In this document: positions 46,397-54,758 of the stretch, in pieces
Layout of the letters: each line of letters begins with the position of its first letter
How positions within the stretch are numbered: the stretch's first letter is position 1
Origin: WTGA01 sp965231865
GTDB lineage: Bacteria; Pseudomonadota; Gammaproteobacteria; Arenicellales; Poriferihabitantaceae
Direction of reading: 5' to 3'
Length of the DNA stretch: 64,000 bases
Assembly (NCBI GenBank): GCA_965231865.1
Contig: CBDDOJ010000001.1
Location: forward strand, 1,178,001-1,242,000
Position numbers and translations under genes: made by a program
The notes under the pieces: generated by a model
Seen by the model: the letters and a program-made list of their open reading frames with translations, nothing else
Database searches by the model: none
What the model was told of the DNA's origin: nothing

Positions 46397-47935
46397 ATGA
46401 CAGACAGAGCAAGAGCACGAAAACGAGGCGGCCGTCGGGGACGACAGCAAACCGAAAGCAGGGCAGTCCCTGCGGTCCGTCCCTATATTACGCGAAAAAT
46501 CCCTGAATACGTTTTACTCAGCGAAGAAGGACTGTCGCTGATCGAGAGCAATGCCGAGACCATCCTGAAGGAGGTCGGCATAGATTTCCGGTATGAACCC
46601 GCTCTCAGGCTCTTCAGGGAAGCCGGGGCAGATATCGATGGGGAACGGGTTCGCTTCCCCGAAGGCATGTGCCGGAAAATCATCCAGGATTCCGCCCCGG
46701 CAGTCTTTGAGCAACACGCCAGAAACCCCGATCGAAACGTAAAGATCGGTGGCAGGCATACCGTCTTTGCCCCGGTTTATGGCCCACCATTCATTCGTGA
46801 CCTGGATAAAGGCCGGCGTTATGCCATGATCGAGGATTTCAGGAATTTCGTGAAATTGACCTACATGCTGCCCTCACTGCACCATTCCGGCGGTACCGTC
46901 TGCGAACCCACGGATCTTCCGGTCAACAAGCGGCACTTCGATATGGTGTACAGCCATATGAAATTCAGCGACAAACCGTTCATGGGTTCCGTGACCCAGC
47001 CGGAGCGGGCCGAAGACACCGTCAACATGTGCAAGATCCTGTTTGGCGACGAATTCGTGGACAATCACACGGTGGTCATCAACCTGATCAATGCGAACTC
47101 ACCCATGACCTTCGACGAAACCATGCTGGGGGCATCGGAAGTCTATGCCCGAAACAACCAGGCCAGCATCATCTCCCCTTTCATACTGGCCGGTGCGATG
47201 TCCCCGGTGACCGTGGCCGGGACCATGGCACAAATACTTGCCGAAGCCATGGCGGGCATGGCTTTCACCCAACTTGTACGGCCCGGTTCTCCGGTGGTTT
47301 TCGGCACCTTTTCCAGTTCCATATCCATGCAGTCCGGGGCGCCCACCTTCGGCACCCCGGAACCCGCCCTGGTGTTGAACGGCTGTGCGGCGCTGGCCCG
47401 TCGACTGGGGGTACCGTTCCGAAGCGGCGGCGCACTGTGTGCCTCGAAGATTCCGGATGCCCAGGCTGCCTACGAAAGCGCCAATACCATTCAGCCCACG
47501 ATGACCGCAGGGGTGAATTTTGTTCTTCATGCGGCCGGTTGGCTGGAAGGGGGGCTGGCTTCGGGCTACGAAAAGCTGGTCATGGATGCCGACCAGCTGG
47601 GCATGATGGCGGTCTTCGCCGAAGGGACCGACCTGACTGAAAATGGGCAGGCATTGAGTGCCATCCGGGAAGTCGGGCCCGGGGCCCACTTTCTCGGCTG
47701 TGGCCACACCCAGAACAATTTCAAGACCGCATTTTACCGATCCAATATCGCGGACAACAACAGCTTTGAACAATGGGAACTGGAAGGGTCCCAGGATGCC
47801 GTTTCCCGGGCCAACACGCTCTGGAAAAAAATGCTCCGGGAATATGTCCCCCCGGCGCTGGACCCCGCCATTGACGAAGCCCTACTTGCATACATGGAAC
47901 AACGCAAGCATTCATTTGCCGATTCCAACATCTAG
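46397..47935 (+). CDS. MttB-superfamily methyltransferase, non-pyrrolysine type
   Basis: A 512-residue TIM-barrel methyltransferase of the trimethylamine methyltransferase (MttB) superfamily, which demethylates quaternary or methylated amines and passes the methyl to a corrinoid protein. Motifs: the N-terminal LSEEGLSLIESNAETILKEVGI, the GGRHTVFAPVYGPPFIRD and the Pyl-site neighbourhood near GALCASKIPDAQAAYESA. No internal in-frame TAG interrupts the gene, so pyrrolysine is absent; the only TAG is the end of the reading frame. Non-Pyl members include glycine-, proline- and carnitine-betaine methyltransferases; substrate here is unknown. The first 16 residues are unusually arginine-rich (TDRARARKRGGRRGR). 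It converges on the corrinoid operon. Confidence 0.88.
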   Translation: MTDRARARKRGGRRGRQQTESRAVPAVRPYITRKIPEYVLLSEEGLSLIESNAETILKEVGIDFRYEPALRLFREAGADIDGERVRFPEGMCRKIIQDSAPAVFEQHARNPDRNVKIGGRHTVFAPVYGPPFIRDLDKGRRYAMIEDFRNFVKLTYMLPSLHHSGGTVCEPTDLPVNKRHFDMVYSHMKFSDKPFMGSVTQPERAEDTVNMCKILFGDEFVDNHTVVINLINANSPMTFDETMLGASEVYARNNQASIISPFILAGAMSPVTVAGTMAQILAEAMAGMAFTQLVRPGSPVVFGTFSSSISMQSGAPTFGTPEPALVLNGCAALARRLGVPFRSGGALCASKIPDAQAAYESANTIQPTMTAGVNFVLHAAGWLEGGLASGYEKLVMDADQLGMMAVFAEGTDLTENGQALSAIREVGPGAHFLGCGHTQNNFKTAFYRSNIADNNSFEQWELEGSQDAVSRANTLWKKMLREYVPPALDPAIDEALLAYMEQRKHSFADSNI

Positions 47936-47936
47936 A

Positions 47937-47977
47937 CCCGGAAGGAACCCCGCTACCGGCCAGGCCTGGTTTCCGGG
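47937..47977. terminator. Weak inverted repeat between convergent genes
   Basis: CCCGGAA at 47937-47943 pairs with TTCCGGG at 47971-47977, with an inner 10-base palindrome CCAGGCCTGG at 47960-47969. It follows the methyltransferase stop codon and faces the GNAT gene, so it could be a bidirectional terminator, but there is no T tract and the loop is long. Confidence 0.25.
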
Positions 47978-48062
47978 CAGCGGTGCGGCACCAGGAGGCC
48001 CTGCACGGCAATGGCGGCGTCACGTTGCCCGCCCCGGGGCATCGTTTTCTTCCCCAAACGGC

Positions 48063-48545
48063 TCAAGGCAGCGGGGCCGGGCCCGTCTGCGGCTTCTCCA
48101 GGGTCTTTTCCATGTAAATCCGCCGGTATCCATCCACGGTTTTTTTCTCGCTCACGACATAACCGAGATGTTTGTACAGTTCAAAACTCTCGGTCATGGT
48201 CACGTGGGTATACAACGTGATCCTCGTATACCCTGACCGCATGGCCAGGTCTTCCGCAAAGGCCATCAATCTCTTTCCGATTCCCTGTCCCTGGGCGTCG
48301 GAGTGTACTGCAATGTTATCCAGCAACATTCCCTTTTCGTCCTCAATGAGAACCAGCAGCGCGATGACCCGGTCATGGGACTTGATGACATAGGTGTGAT
48401 CGTTTTTCACACGGCTGGCGTAATCGTCCAGCATGGGACCAGGGACCTTGCCCATGCGCTTGATATAGTGGCGATAGGCATCGTTCACGCAGGCGCCGAT
48501 GGCGTCAACATCCCCGGCACCTGCCCGCTGAATCTTCCCGGTCAC
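48063..48545 (-). CDS. GNAT family acetyltransferase
   Basis: A 160-residue acetyltransferase. The acetyl-CoA loop is in AVHSDAQGQGIGKRLM (R/Q-x-x-G-x-G/A type), preceded by MLLDNIAVHSD, and ending with MTESFELYKHLGYV. The start is taken as the GTG at 48545 (VTGKIQRAGAGDVDAIG), with GGGGA upstream; the longer ATG frame to 48869 runs antisense-like through the activator gene. Last gene of the corrinoid operon, 46 bases after the activator. Substrate not known. Confidence 0.75.
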   Translation of the reverse strand: MTGKIQRAGAGDVDAIGACVNDAYRHYIKRMGKVPGPMLDDYASRVKNDHTYVIKSHDRVIALLVLIEDEKGMLLDNIAVHSDAQGQGIGKRLMAFAEDLAMRSGYTRITLYTHVTMTESFELYKHLGYVVSEKKTVDGYRRIYMEKTLEKPQTGPAPLP

Positions 48546-48591
48546 CCTATTGTCCCCGGCAAAACAGGATGTTGAACGGGCCCGACACCGG

Positions 48592-50604
48592 TTACCGGCG
48601 GCGTCTGCGCCTCGGCCGGGCGCTGGCTGCCGGCCCCGGATTGTCCGGAACGGGAAGATCCACTTCCTGGCACAGGTTTTCAAAACGGGCGGTTTTGTGT
48701 GGAATGGCCAGCGCCTCCACGAAATGATCCTGAAATTTGGCTTCAACCGCGGTTTCCACTTTCTGGATTCGCCGGACAACATCCTCGATTTCGGACCTGG
48801 CATCCCGGTCCAGCAAGGTGATCGTTGCCCCGGTCCCGGCCGCATTCCCCGCAGACGTGACATGTTCAAGCCGGCAATCCGGGATCATGCCCAGCACCAT
48901 GGCATACTTGACATCGATGTGCGCACCGAATGCGCCGGCGAGGCGGATGCGGTCAACAGCATCCACCTTGAGCTTGTCCATCAACAGGCGTGCCCCCGCA
49001 TACAATGCCGCTTTCGCCAGCTGGATTGCGCGAACATCATTCTGTGTAATGATGACCTGAACCGGTCCGTCGTCATACAGGGTATAGCTCCAGGTTTTTC
49101 CGTCGACCGCCAGCCGCGGGGTCCGGTCCGACAGCGAACCGTCAATGACCCCATCGGCTTTGACCAGTCCCGCGAGATACATTTCAGCGATAACTTCAAT
49201 GATTCCGGAACCACAAATCCCGGTCACCCCGGTTTCCGCGGTGGCCGCCACAAAGCCGGGGTCGTCGGACCACCGTTCACTGCCGATAATCCGGAACCGG
49301 GGTTCCAGGGTCATCCTGTCGATGCGGACCCGTTCAATGGCCCCCGGCGCCGCCCGCTGACCGCCACTGATCTGTGCGCCTTCAAATGCAGGACCCGTTG
49401 GGCTGGAAGCCGCCAGCATCCGTTTCCGGTTGCCCAGAACAATTTCCGCATTGGTGCCGACATCCACCAGCAGTGTCAGTTCATCCCGCTCATAGGGGGC
49501 TTCAGATAGGGTGGCCGCCGCCGCATCCGCGCCCACATGCCCGGCGATGCAGGGCAGGACATACGCCCTGCCACCCGGATTGATATGCAGATCAAGATTC
49601 CCGGCGGCCGTCTGGATGGCCTGGTCCGTGGCCAGTGCGAAGGGAGCGCCCCCCAGTTCTACCGGGTTGATGCCGAGCAACAAATGATGCATCACCGGAT
49701 TCCCCACGAGGGTCATGTCCACCACATCCTGGAGATCAACCCCGGCCTCCCTGACCAGGTCCTCAACCAGGCCCTGCAGTGCCTGGCGAACCGCACGGGT
49801 CATTTCGACTTCCCCCCCCGGATTCATCATCACGTAGGACACCCGGCTCATCAAATCTTCACCAAACCGAATCTGGGGATTCATCCGCCCCGTGGATACC
49901 AGGGCCTGTCCGCTCACCAGGTCGCACAGATGCGCGGCAATGGTGGTGGAACCCACATCCACCGCGACCCCATAGACCCGGTTTTTCAATCCCGGCCAAA
50001 TGGCCATGGCCTGATTTTCATGGTGAACCGCCACCGTTATTTTCCAGTCGCCGGCACGCAGGGTCTCCTGCAGTGATGCCAGCAAATGAAAATCAAACCG
50101 CACCTCCGTTAACCCCCAGTCAAATTCCAGCGCATCCAGCACCCGCTGCAGATCACCGGTGGGGTCATGCATGTTGGGTTCCGGCACTTCAATATAGTGC
50201 AGGCGAACGGCAGGATTGACGGTAATGTTGTGCACATCCAGGCGTTTGCGGACCACCTGTTTGTGGGCCTGGCTTTCCGGGGGAACATCAATGACAACAT
50301 CGCCAACCAGTTTTGCCTGGCAGCCCAGCCGGCGGGTGGGGGCAGTGTCCGCCGGAAAAAACGCTTTTTCACTGGCACTGTGGGGAGAAAGGTGGCCGGC
50401 GTTTGAATGGATTCTGAATTTGGCAAATTCACCGACGCTGTGATCAATCTGGCAACGGTCGCAAATTCCACGCCCGCCACAGACGGTATCCAGGTCTACG
50501 CCCAGCTGTTGAGCCGCTTCCAGAACGGATTTCCCTGCCGCAATCTCTCCGCGTTTGCCAGAGGGCAGAAAGACGATTTGAACCATTCCCGGGGTCTCGT
50601 TCAT
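48592..50604 (-). CDS. RACo-like corrinoid activator (ferredoxin plus ASKHA ATPase)
   Basis: A 670-residue reductive activator of corrinoid proteins. The N-terminal 2Fe-2S ferredoxin has Cys42, Cys48, Cys51 and Cys95 (TVCGGRGICDRCQ, RRLGCQ). The middle and C-terminal ASKHA fold carries VAVDVGSTTIAAHLCDL, LLVDVGTNAEIVLGN and IRLAGAFGAHID. It should spend ATP to reduce inactive Co(II) to Co(I). The last residues are an arginine block (SARPRRRRRR). Its start overlaps the GFA-type gene stop by 4 bases. Confidence 0.88.
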   Translation of the reverse strand: MNETPGMVQIVFLPSGKRGEIAAGKSVLEAAQQLGVDLDTVCGGRGICDRCQIDHSVGEFAKFRIHSNAGHLSPHSASEKAFFPADTAPTRRLGCQAKLVGDVVIDVPPESQAHKQVVRKRLDVHNITVNPAVRLHYIEVPEPNMHDPTGDLQRVLDALEFDWGLTEVRFDFHLLASLQETLRAGDWKITVAVHHENQAMAIWPGLKNRVYGVAVDVGSTTIAAHLCDLVSGQALVSTGRMNPQIRFGEDLMSRVSYVMMNPGGEVEMTRAVRQALQGLVEDLVREAGVDLQDVVDMTLVGNPVMHHLLLGINPVELGGAPFALATDQAIQTAAGNLDLHINPGGRAYVLPCIAGHVGADAAAATLSEAPYERDELTLLVDVGTNAEIVLGNRKRMLAASSPTGPAFEGAQISGGQRAAPGAIERVRIDRMTLEPRFRIIGSERWSDDPGFVAATAETGVTGICGSGIIEVIAEMYLAGLVKADGVIDGSLSDRTPRLAVDGKTWSYTLYDDGPVQVIITQNDVRAIQLAKAALYAGARLLMDKLKVDAVDRIRLAGAFGAHIDVKYAMVLGMIPDCRLEHVTSAGNAAGTGATITLLDRDARSEIEDVVRRIQKVETAVEAKFQDHFVEALAIPHKTARFENLCQEVDLPVPDNPGPAASARPRRRRRR

Positions 50605-50984
50605 TTCAATACCGGAAGATCATGGTAATCCCCCCTCTCTTCCACAAAAATATTTTTCATGGTGTACAGCCCGGTGGGCCCGTCCAGTGTCCCCGCCGTG
50701 ATACTGATGGTATCGGTCCCCCGCCGTTGCCAGAACAGGCTGCTGCCGCACCGGTTGCAAAACCCCCGCTTTGCCTCATCCGAAGACGAATACCAGGCCA
50801 GGGTTTCATCGCTCAACAGCGCAAACTGGTCCAGCCCTGCCCGGGTTGCAGCAAAGTGGTGTCCCGATGTTTTCCGGCACTGGCGGCAAAAGCAGTTGAT
50901 GACCGGGCGAATTTCCCCAACAATCCGGTACCGGACGCCTTCGCACAGGCAGCCTCCCGTCCTTGTCCCGGGTTCATCCGCCAC
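50601..50984 (-). CDS. GFA / CENP-V domain zinc protein
   Basis: A 127-residue protein of the glutathione-dependent formaldehyde-activating enzyme superfamily. Zn-binding Cys: 12 and 14 (GCLCEG), 31, 33 and 36 (CFCRQCRKTSG), 76 and 79 (GFCNRCGSSLFW). Such proteins may bind glutathione-formaldehyde adducts, though many members have no proven activity. Its place between the pterin methyltransferase and the activator suggests a role in C1 metabolism. Confidence 0.85.
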   Translation of the reverse strand: MADEPGTRTGGCLCEGVRYRIVGEIRPVINCFCRQCRKTSGHHFAATRAGLDQFALLSDETLAWYSSSDEAKRGFCNRCGSSLFWQRRGTDTISITAGTLDGPTGLYTMKNIFVEERGDYHDLPVLK

Positions 50985-51004
50985 AGGATAACCGAATCAT
51001 CGTT

Positions 51005-51907
51005 CTACCCCCTGCGGCGGCGTCGACCGGCGCGCCTTCCACCGGCCCCCCCGGCCTCCTCCACGGGCTGACGGTATTTTTTCAGCCATCGTGCGCAATT
51101 GACGTCGTGTCCCATGACCACATCCGCACTCATGACCCCCTGCATGACTTCTTCGTGCAGGGGATTGGTGATGGCTGAAGTCATGCCGGCACCGATGGCC
51201 ATGCTCAGGAAATGACCATCCATGCCTTTTCTGTTTGGAATGCCGAAACTGAAATTCGACGCTCCACAGGTGGTGTTCACTTTCAGTTCTTCACGAAGCC
51301 GTTTCACCAGGTGCAGGACCTGTCGCCCTGCACTGTTCACCGCCCCCACCGGCATCACCAGGGGGTCGACGACAATATCGCTGTGGTGAATTCCGTGGTC
51401 CGCAGCCCGCTCAATGATTTTCTTTGCCACGTCAAACCGTTCATCCGGGTTCTCGGATATTCCCGCTTCATCATTGGAGATCGCCACCACCGCACACCGG
51501 TATCTGGCCACCAGTGGCAATACGGCTTCCAGCCTCTCCTCTTCCCCCGTCACCGAATTGAGCAGGGGCTTGCCCTGATACACCGCCAGTCCCGCTTCCA
51601 GGGCGGCCACGATGGAGGAATCAATGGACAGGGGCACATCGGTAATGGACTGCACCAGTTTGATGGATTCCGCCAGGATTCCCGGTTCATCGGCCAGCGG
51701 AATCCCGGCATTCACATCCAGCATCCGGGCCCCGGCCTCAACCTGGGCGAGGGCATCCCTTTCCACCCGGCTGTAGTCCCCGTTTTTCATTTCCTCCGCC
51801 AGAATCTTCCTGCCGGTGGGATTAATGCGTTCTCCGATAATTACGAATGGATGCTCAAACCCTATCCGCACTTCCTTCGTCGCTGAACTGATCACCGTGT
51901 CTGTCAT
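51005..51907 (-). CDS. Methyltetrahydrofolate:corrinoid methyltransferase (pterin-binding domain)
   Basis: A 300-residue TIM-barrel enzyme of the dihydropteroate synthase-like pterin-binding family: FVIIGERINPTGRKIL, GARMLDVNAGIPLADEP, VPLSIDSSIVAALEAGL, KPLLNSVTGEEER, VAISNDEAGIS, DIVVDPLVMPVG, and GASNFSFGIPNR. This is the pattern of MtrH/MtgA/AcsE-like proteins that move methyl between corrinoid and tetrahydrofolate. It should convert the methyl from the amine to methyl-THF. The C-terminus is glycine/arginine-rich (GGRRAGRRRRRG). Start at 51907 (MTDTVISS); 115 bases after the preceding gene. Confidence 0.88.
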   Translation of the reverse strand: MTDTVISSATKEVRIGFEHPFVIIGERINPTGRKILAEEMKNGDYSRVERDALAQVEAGARMLDVNAGIPLADEPGILAESIKLVQSITDVPLSIDSSIVAALEAGLAVYQGKPLLNSVTGEEERLEAVLPLVARYRCAVVAISNDEAGISENPDERFDVAKKIIERAADHGIHHSDIVVDPLVMPVGAVNSAGRQVLHLVKRLREELKVNTTCGASNFSFGIPNRKGMDGHFLSMAIGAGMTSAITNPLHEEVMQGVMSADVVMGHDVNCARWLKKYRQPVEEAGGAGGRRAGRRRRRG

Positions 51908-52022
51908 TCTCTTTCTCAATCTTCTCTATTGTAATAGTATCCGGATATCGCGGGGCAACTGGCACATCCTGTGAACAACCCTCCTTCCGCTGAAGCCACG
52001 ATGCGTTGCCGCACCATGGGCA

Positions 52023-52337
52023 TCAGGATTGAATTTCACCCGGGGACTCCACACCATGATTCCGGATCAGGGAAAGCAGTCTCTCCTTGTCATAGGCCGC
52101 CTCCAGTCTTGCCGCTTCAGCTTCGGCTTCGGCTTTCAAATCCTCCCGACAGTTCCTGCTGACTCTTTTCCATTCCTCAAGATACGCATCGGTCCCGCCT
52201 TTTCCGGCCCGCATTGCCGCACTGTCAATGGCCTCGGCAAAACGGTCGCTGAGGGGCACCTTTTCGGATTGGCGGCGCTCCTTTGCGATCACCTGCGCCG
52301 GAATGTCCCGCCAGTAAACTGTAATTAATTTTGCCAA
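52023..52337 (-). CDS. Virulence_fact-domain small protein
   Basis: A 104-residue protein that fits the Virulence_fact family (recalled as PF13769): LITVYWRDIPAQVIAKERRQ followed by an acidic helix with KVPLSDRFAEAIDSAAMRAG and TDAYLEEWKR. The name is historical; I know no function. It is found in corrinoid methyltransferase operons of related bacteria as far as I recall (not verified). Here it follows DUF1638 by 16 bases. Confidence 0.75.
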   Translation of the reverse strand: MAKLITVYWRDIPAQVIAKERRQSEKVPLSDRFAEAIDSAAMRAGKGGTDAYLEEWKRVSRNCREDLKAEAEAEAARLEAAYDKERLLSLIRNHGVESPGEIQS

Positions 52338-52353
52338 TCGATGTCTCCTTTGA

Positions 52354-53001
52354 TCAATGTCCGGATACCGCTTCGGGGTTCTCCATCGAACCGCCGATTT
52401 GTACGGACAGGGCCGATGTCAACTGTCCGTCACCGGTCCTGATCCGCTGGTATTCCAGCTCCAGGTACTCGGATGCCTGCCTGGCCATTGTGTCCAGGGA
52501 TGCATCGTCCTTTTGTGCCAGGTAAACCAGTTTCGTATAGTTTCCGAAATACTGCTCCTTCAATTCCGGGTATCGGTCCAGGCCAAGCCCCTTCACAATC
52601 AGCCGGTCAAAATGGTTGGCCAGAAAATCGGTCAGGTAGAACGTCCCGGCTTCCGCTTCATGGAGATCATTGAACCGCCTGGTTCCGGAAAACATTTCAT
52701 AGCAATGCGCCCCAGGAAGGCGTTCCACGCCTTCTTCCTCCAGCACCCGGTCGAGCAATCCACCGGTCCCGCAGTCGGAATACCCCACAAACATGTTCCG
52801 GTAGCGGCCCCGGTTTTCATTGATTTTCTTCCGCACCGCCTGGGGAATGAGCTGGGGCCGGTTGTGCAATTCTGCAGGCAGGCACTGAATGTCCAGATGG
52901 TCCCAGCGATTGATTTCCCTGACTCGCACCAGGTCGTGGGCAAGGGCACCGCAGGCGATCACCAGGACCCGGCTGGGGTGGGGGCTAGGGCCGGAAGGCA
53001 T
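52354..53001 (-). CDS. DUF1638 protein
   Basis: A 215-residue protein of the DUF1638 family. Conserved-looking parts: RVLVIACGALAHDL, PAELHNRPQLIPQAVRKKI, VGYSDCGTGGLLDR and GAHCYEMFSG, each with a Cys that could bind metal or a cofactor. The family is repeatedly near corrinoid methyltransferases but has no assigned function. The start at 53001 is 22 bases after the corrinoid gene; a start at 53046 would overlap it. Confidence 0.8.
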   Translation of the reverse strand: MPSGPSPHPSRVLVIACGALAHDLVRVREINRWDHLDIQCLPAELHNRPQLIPQAVRKKINENRGRYRNMFVGYSDCGTGGLLDRVLEEEGVERLPGAHCYEMFSGTRRFNDLHEAEAGTFYLTDFLANHFDRLIVKGLGLDRYPELKEQYFGNYTKLVYLAQKDDASLDTMARQASEYLELEYQRIRTGDGQLTSALSVQIGGSMENPEAVSGH

Positions 53002-53023
53002 CGCTGCAATGTCCCGACAACAT

Positions 53024-53719
53024 TTAGGCGGCGCGCCTTTCCGCAATCAATGTCTGGGCGGTTTCGACGGCCACCGCCGCATCCCGGCAGTACGCATCCG
53101 CTCCGATGGCCTTTCCGAATTCCTCGTTCAGTGGCGCTCCTCCGACGAGAACGATATGGTCATCCCGGATTCCCTTCTCAACCATGGTATCGATGACCAC
53201 TTTCATATAAGGCATGGTGGTCGTCAACAGTGCGGACATGCCGACGATATCGGGCTGGTGTTCCTCAATCGCATTCAGGTAGTTTTCCACCGGATTGTCG
53301 ATTCCCAGATTGATGACTTCAAATCCGGCCCCTTCCAGCATCATGGCGACCAGGTTTTTACCGATATCGTGAATATCCCCTTTTACGGTTCCGATGATCA
53401 CCTTGCCAATGGGCTCGGCACCGGTTTCCGCCAGAAGCGGCCGAAGTATGGACATGCCGCCTTTCATGGCATTGGCAGACATCAGCACTTCCGGAACAAA
53501 AAGAATTCCATCCCGAAAATCAATGCCCACAATGCGCATGCCTTCCACCAGTGCATCGTCCAGTACCTTGGTCGCCTCCCATCCACGCCCCAGCAGGATT
53601 TCGGTACCTTCGATAATTTCATCACGCAATCCATCATACAGATCGTCATGCATCTGCTCGACAAGTTCATCATCGGGCAACGAAGACAGGTCTATATCGT
53701 CATCGTAGTCGTCTGTCAT
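53024..53719 (-). CDS. Corrinoid (cobalamin-binding) protein, MtgC/MtbC type
   Basis: A 231-residue corrinoid shuttle. The helical cap domain (about 30-100: MRIVGIDFRDGILFVPEVLMSANAM) is followed by a Rossmann-like B12 domain with GTVKGDIHDIGKNLVAMML; His117 in DxHxxG is the lower cobalt ligand. It accepts the methyl from the MttB-type enzyme and gives it to tetrahydrofolate. The first 29 residues hold about 13 Asp/Glu, an unusual acidic tail. Start of an operon running to 48063. Confidence 0.92.
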   Translation of the reverse strand: MTDDYDDDIDLSSLPDDELVEQMHDDLYDGLRDEIIEGTEILLGRGWEATKVLDDALVEGMRIVGIDFRDGILFVPEVLMSANAMKGGMSILRPLLAETGAEPIGKVIIGTVKGDIHDIGKNLVAMMLEGAGFEVINLGIDNPVENYLNAIEEHQPDIVGMSALLTTTMPYMKVVIDTMVEKGIRDDHIVLVGGAPLNEEFGKAIGADAYCRDAAVAVETAQTLIAERRAA

Positions 53720-53984
53720 ATTTTATTCCTGCGATATCAGTTGAATAGTCAAACACCGGGAGCTTACTACACTACCTGGGATGATGCACACCATCAGAAT
53801 ATATAAATTTCCGGGGCCAGAGCATATGCCCCTTTGCGTCGTGGCATATCCTTTTCACGACATATTGTTCAGCCCGGAAGCACACCGGCCGGCCATTGGC
53901 TGTCCCGGTTGGGATTCGCGATGGTCTGCTCATCATTTTTCCAGGTATTTTGTCTGCCCGAAAGGTGTATTTATTAGTGCCCGG
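53720..53984. promoter_or_regulatory. Upstream region of the corrinoid operon
   Basis: About 265 bases between the phosphoribosyltransferase stop and the corrinoid start. An AT-rich patch (AATATATAAATT near 53797-53808) gives a minus-strand -10 like TATATT. No cobalamin riboswitch signature was found. Confidence 0.3.
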
Positions 53985-54548
53985 TCAGCGTTTTACGCTC
54001 TCGATGATTTTATACAGCTTTCCTTTTCCCTTCAGTATTTCTTTGTCACTGAGCCCCTGCACTTCGTGTGGAAATACCAGCCACCGGTCCGTGGTGTGCA
54101 GGTAATAATCGGGTTTTTGATCGGTCTTGTTGTTGGCAGGCTTGTACCAGGGGGCCGCCACCCTGATCTGCTCCGGAGTGTTCCGCCGGGTTCTCACCGT
54201 CAGTTGATTGAGGACCGCCTCAATACTCCGCCCGGAATCAAATACGTCATCGATGATCAACAGCGCATTTTCGGCATTCAGGTTCTTCACCAGGTAATCC
54301 AGTCCATGCACCCGCACACTCGGCTCCAACTGGCCAATGCCCCGATAGAGCGAGGTGCGCACACTGATATGGTCCGTGGTAATCCCGAAATGTTCCAGCA
54401 TTTCCTGGACTGCAATGCCAATGGGGGCGCCTCCCCTCCATATCCCGACAATGAAATCCGGGCGAAATTGGCTTTCGATGATTTTTGCGCCGAGCAAATA
54501 GGAGTCTTCAAGCAGTTCCTGTGCAGAGATATAATGTTTTTCAATCAT
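53985..54548 (-). CDS. Hypoxanthine phosphoribosyltransferase-type protein
   Basis: A 187-residue phosphoribosyltransferase. The PRPP loop is ALLIIDDVFDSGRSIEAV, and the N-terminal PDFIVGIWRGGAPIGIAVQ is the type I core. It resembles hypoxanthine/guanine salvage enzymes, though the exact base is uncertain; xanthine-type (Gpt) enzymes are also possible. It lies between two operons of different function, without close coupling. Confidence 0.75.
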   Translation of the reverse strand: MIEKHYISAQELLEDSYLLGAKIIESQFRPDFIVGIWRGGAPIGIAVQEMLEHFGITTDHISVRTSLYRGIGQLEPSVRVHGLDYLVKNLNAENALLIIDDVFDSGRSIEAVLNQLTVRTRRNTPEQIRVAAPWYKPANNKTDQKPDYYLHTTDRWLVFPHEVQGLSDKEILKGKGKLYKIIESVKR

Positions 54549-54758
54549 GGCGGGTCAGAGCAAATTTTCGAAAAAGTACGCGGGTCCCCGGAACCGGGCC
54601 TGACCCGGCGGGTTTTTATCCATTTTTCCAGGATTGAAGGATGGTCGATTTTACGGTTTCCCGTGAGATTAAAACAGAGATATTTCAGAATAATCCTGTG
54701 GTTCGTTTTTTATCCCGCGCCGGTTGTGCATACTGGTCACCCCGATAACCGGAGGGTT

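Noticed and set aside
47933..47935. TAG codon at the end of the MttB-type gene as pyrrolysine
   Set aside because: The protein is already full length at this codon and no internal in-frame TAG exists; it is an ordinary stop.
53720..53984. Cobalamin riboswitch upstream of the corrinoid operon
   Set aside because: Searched for by eye because it would be expected; no B12-box-like sequence or suitable folding seen.
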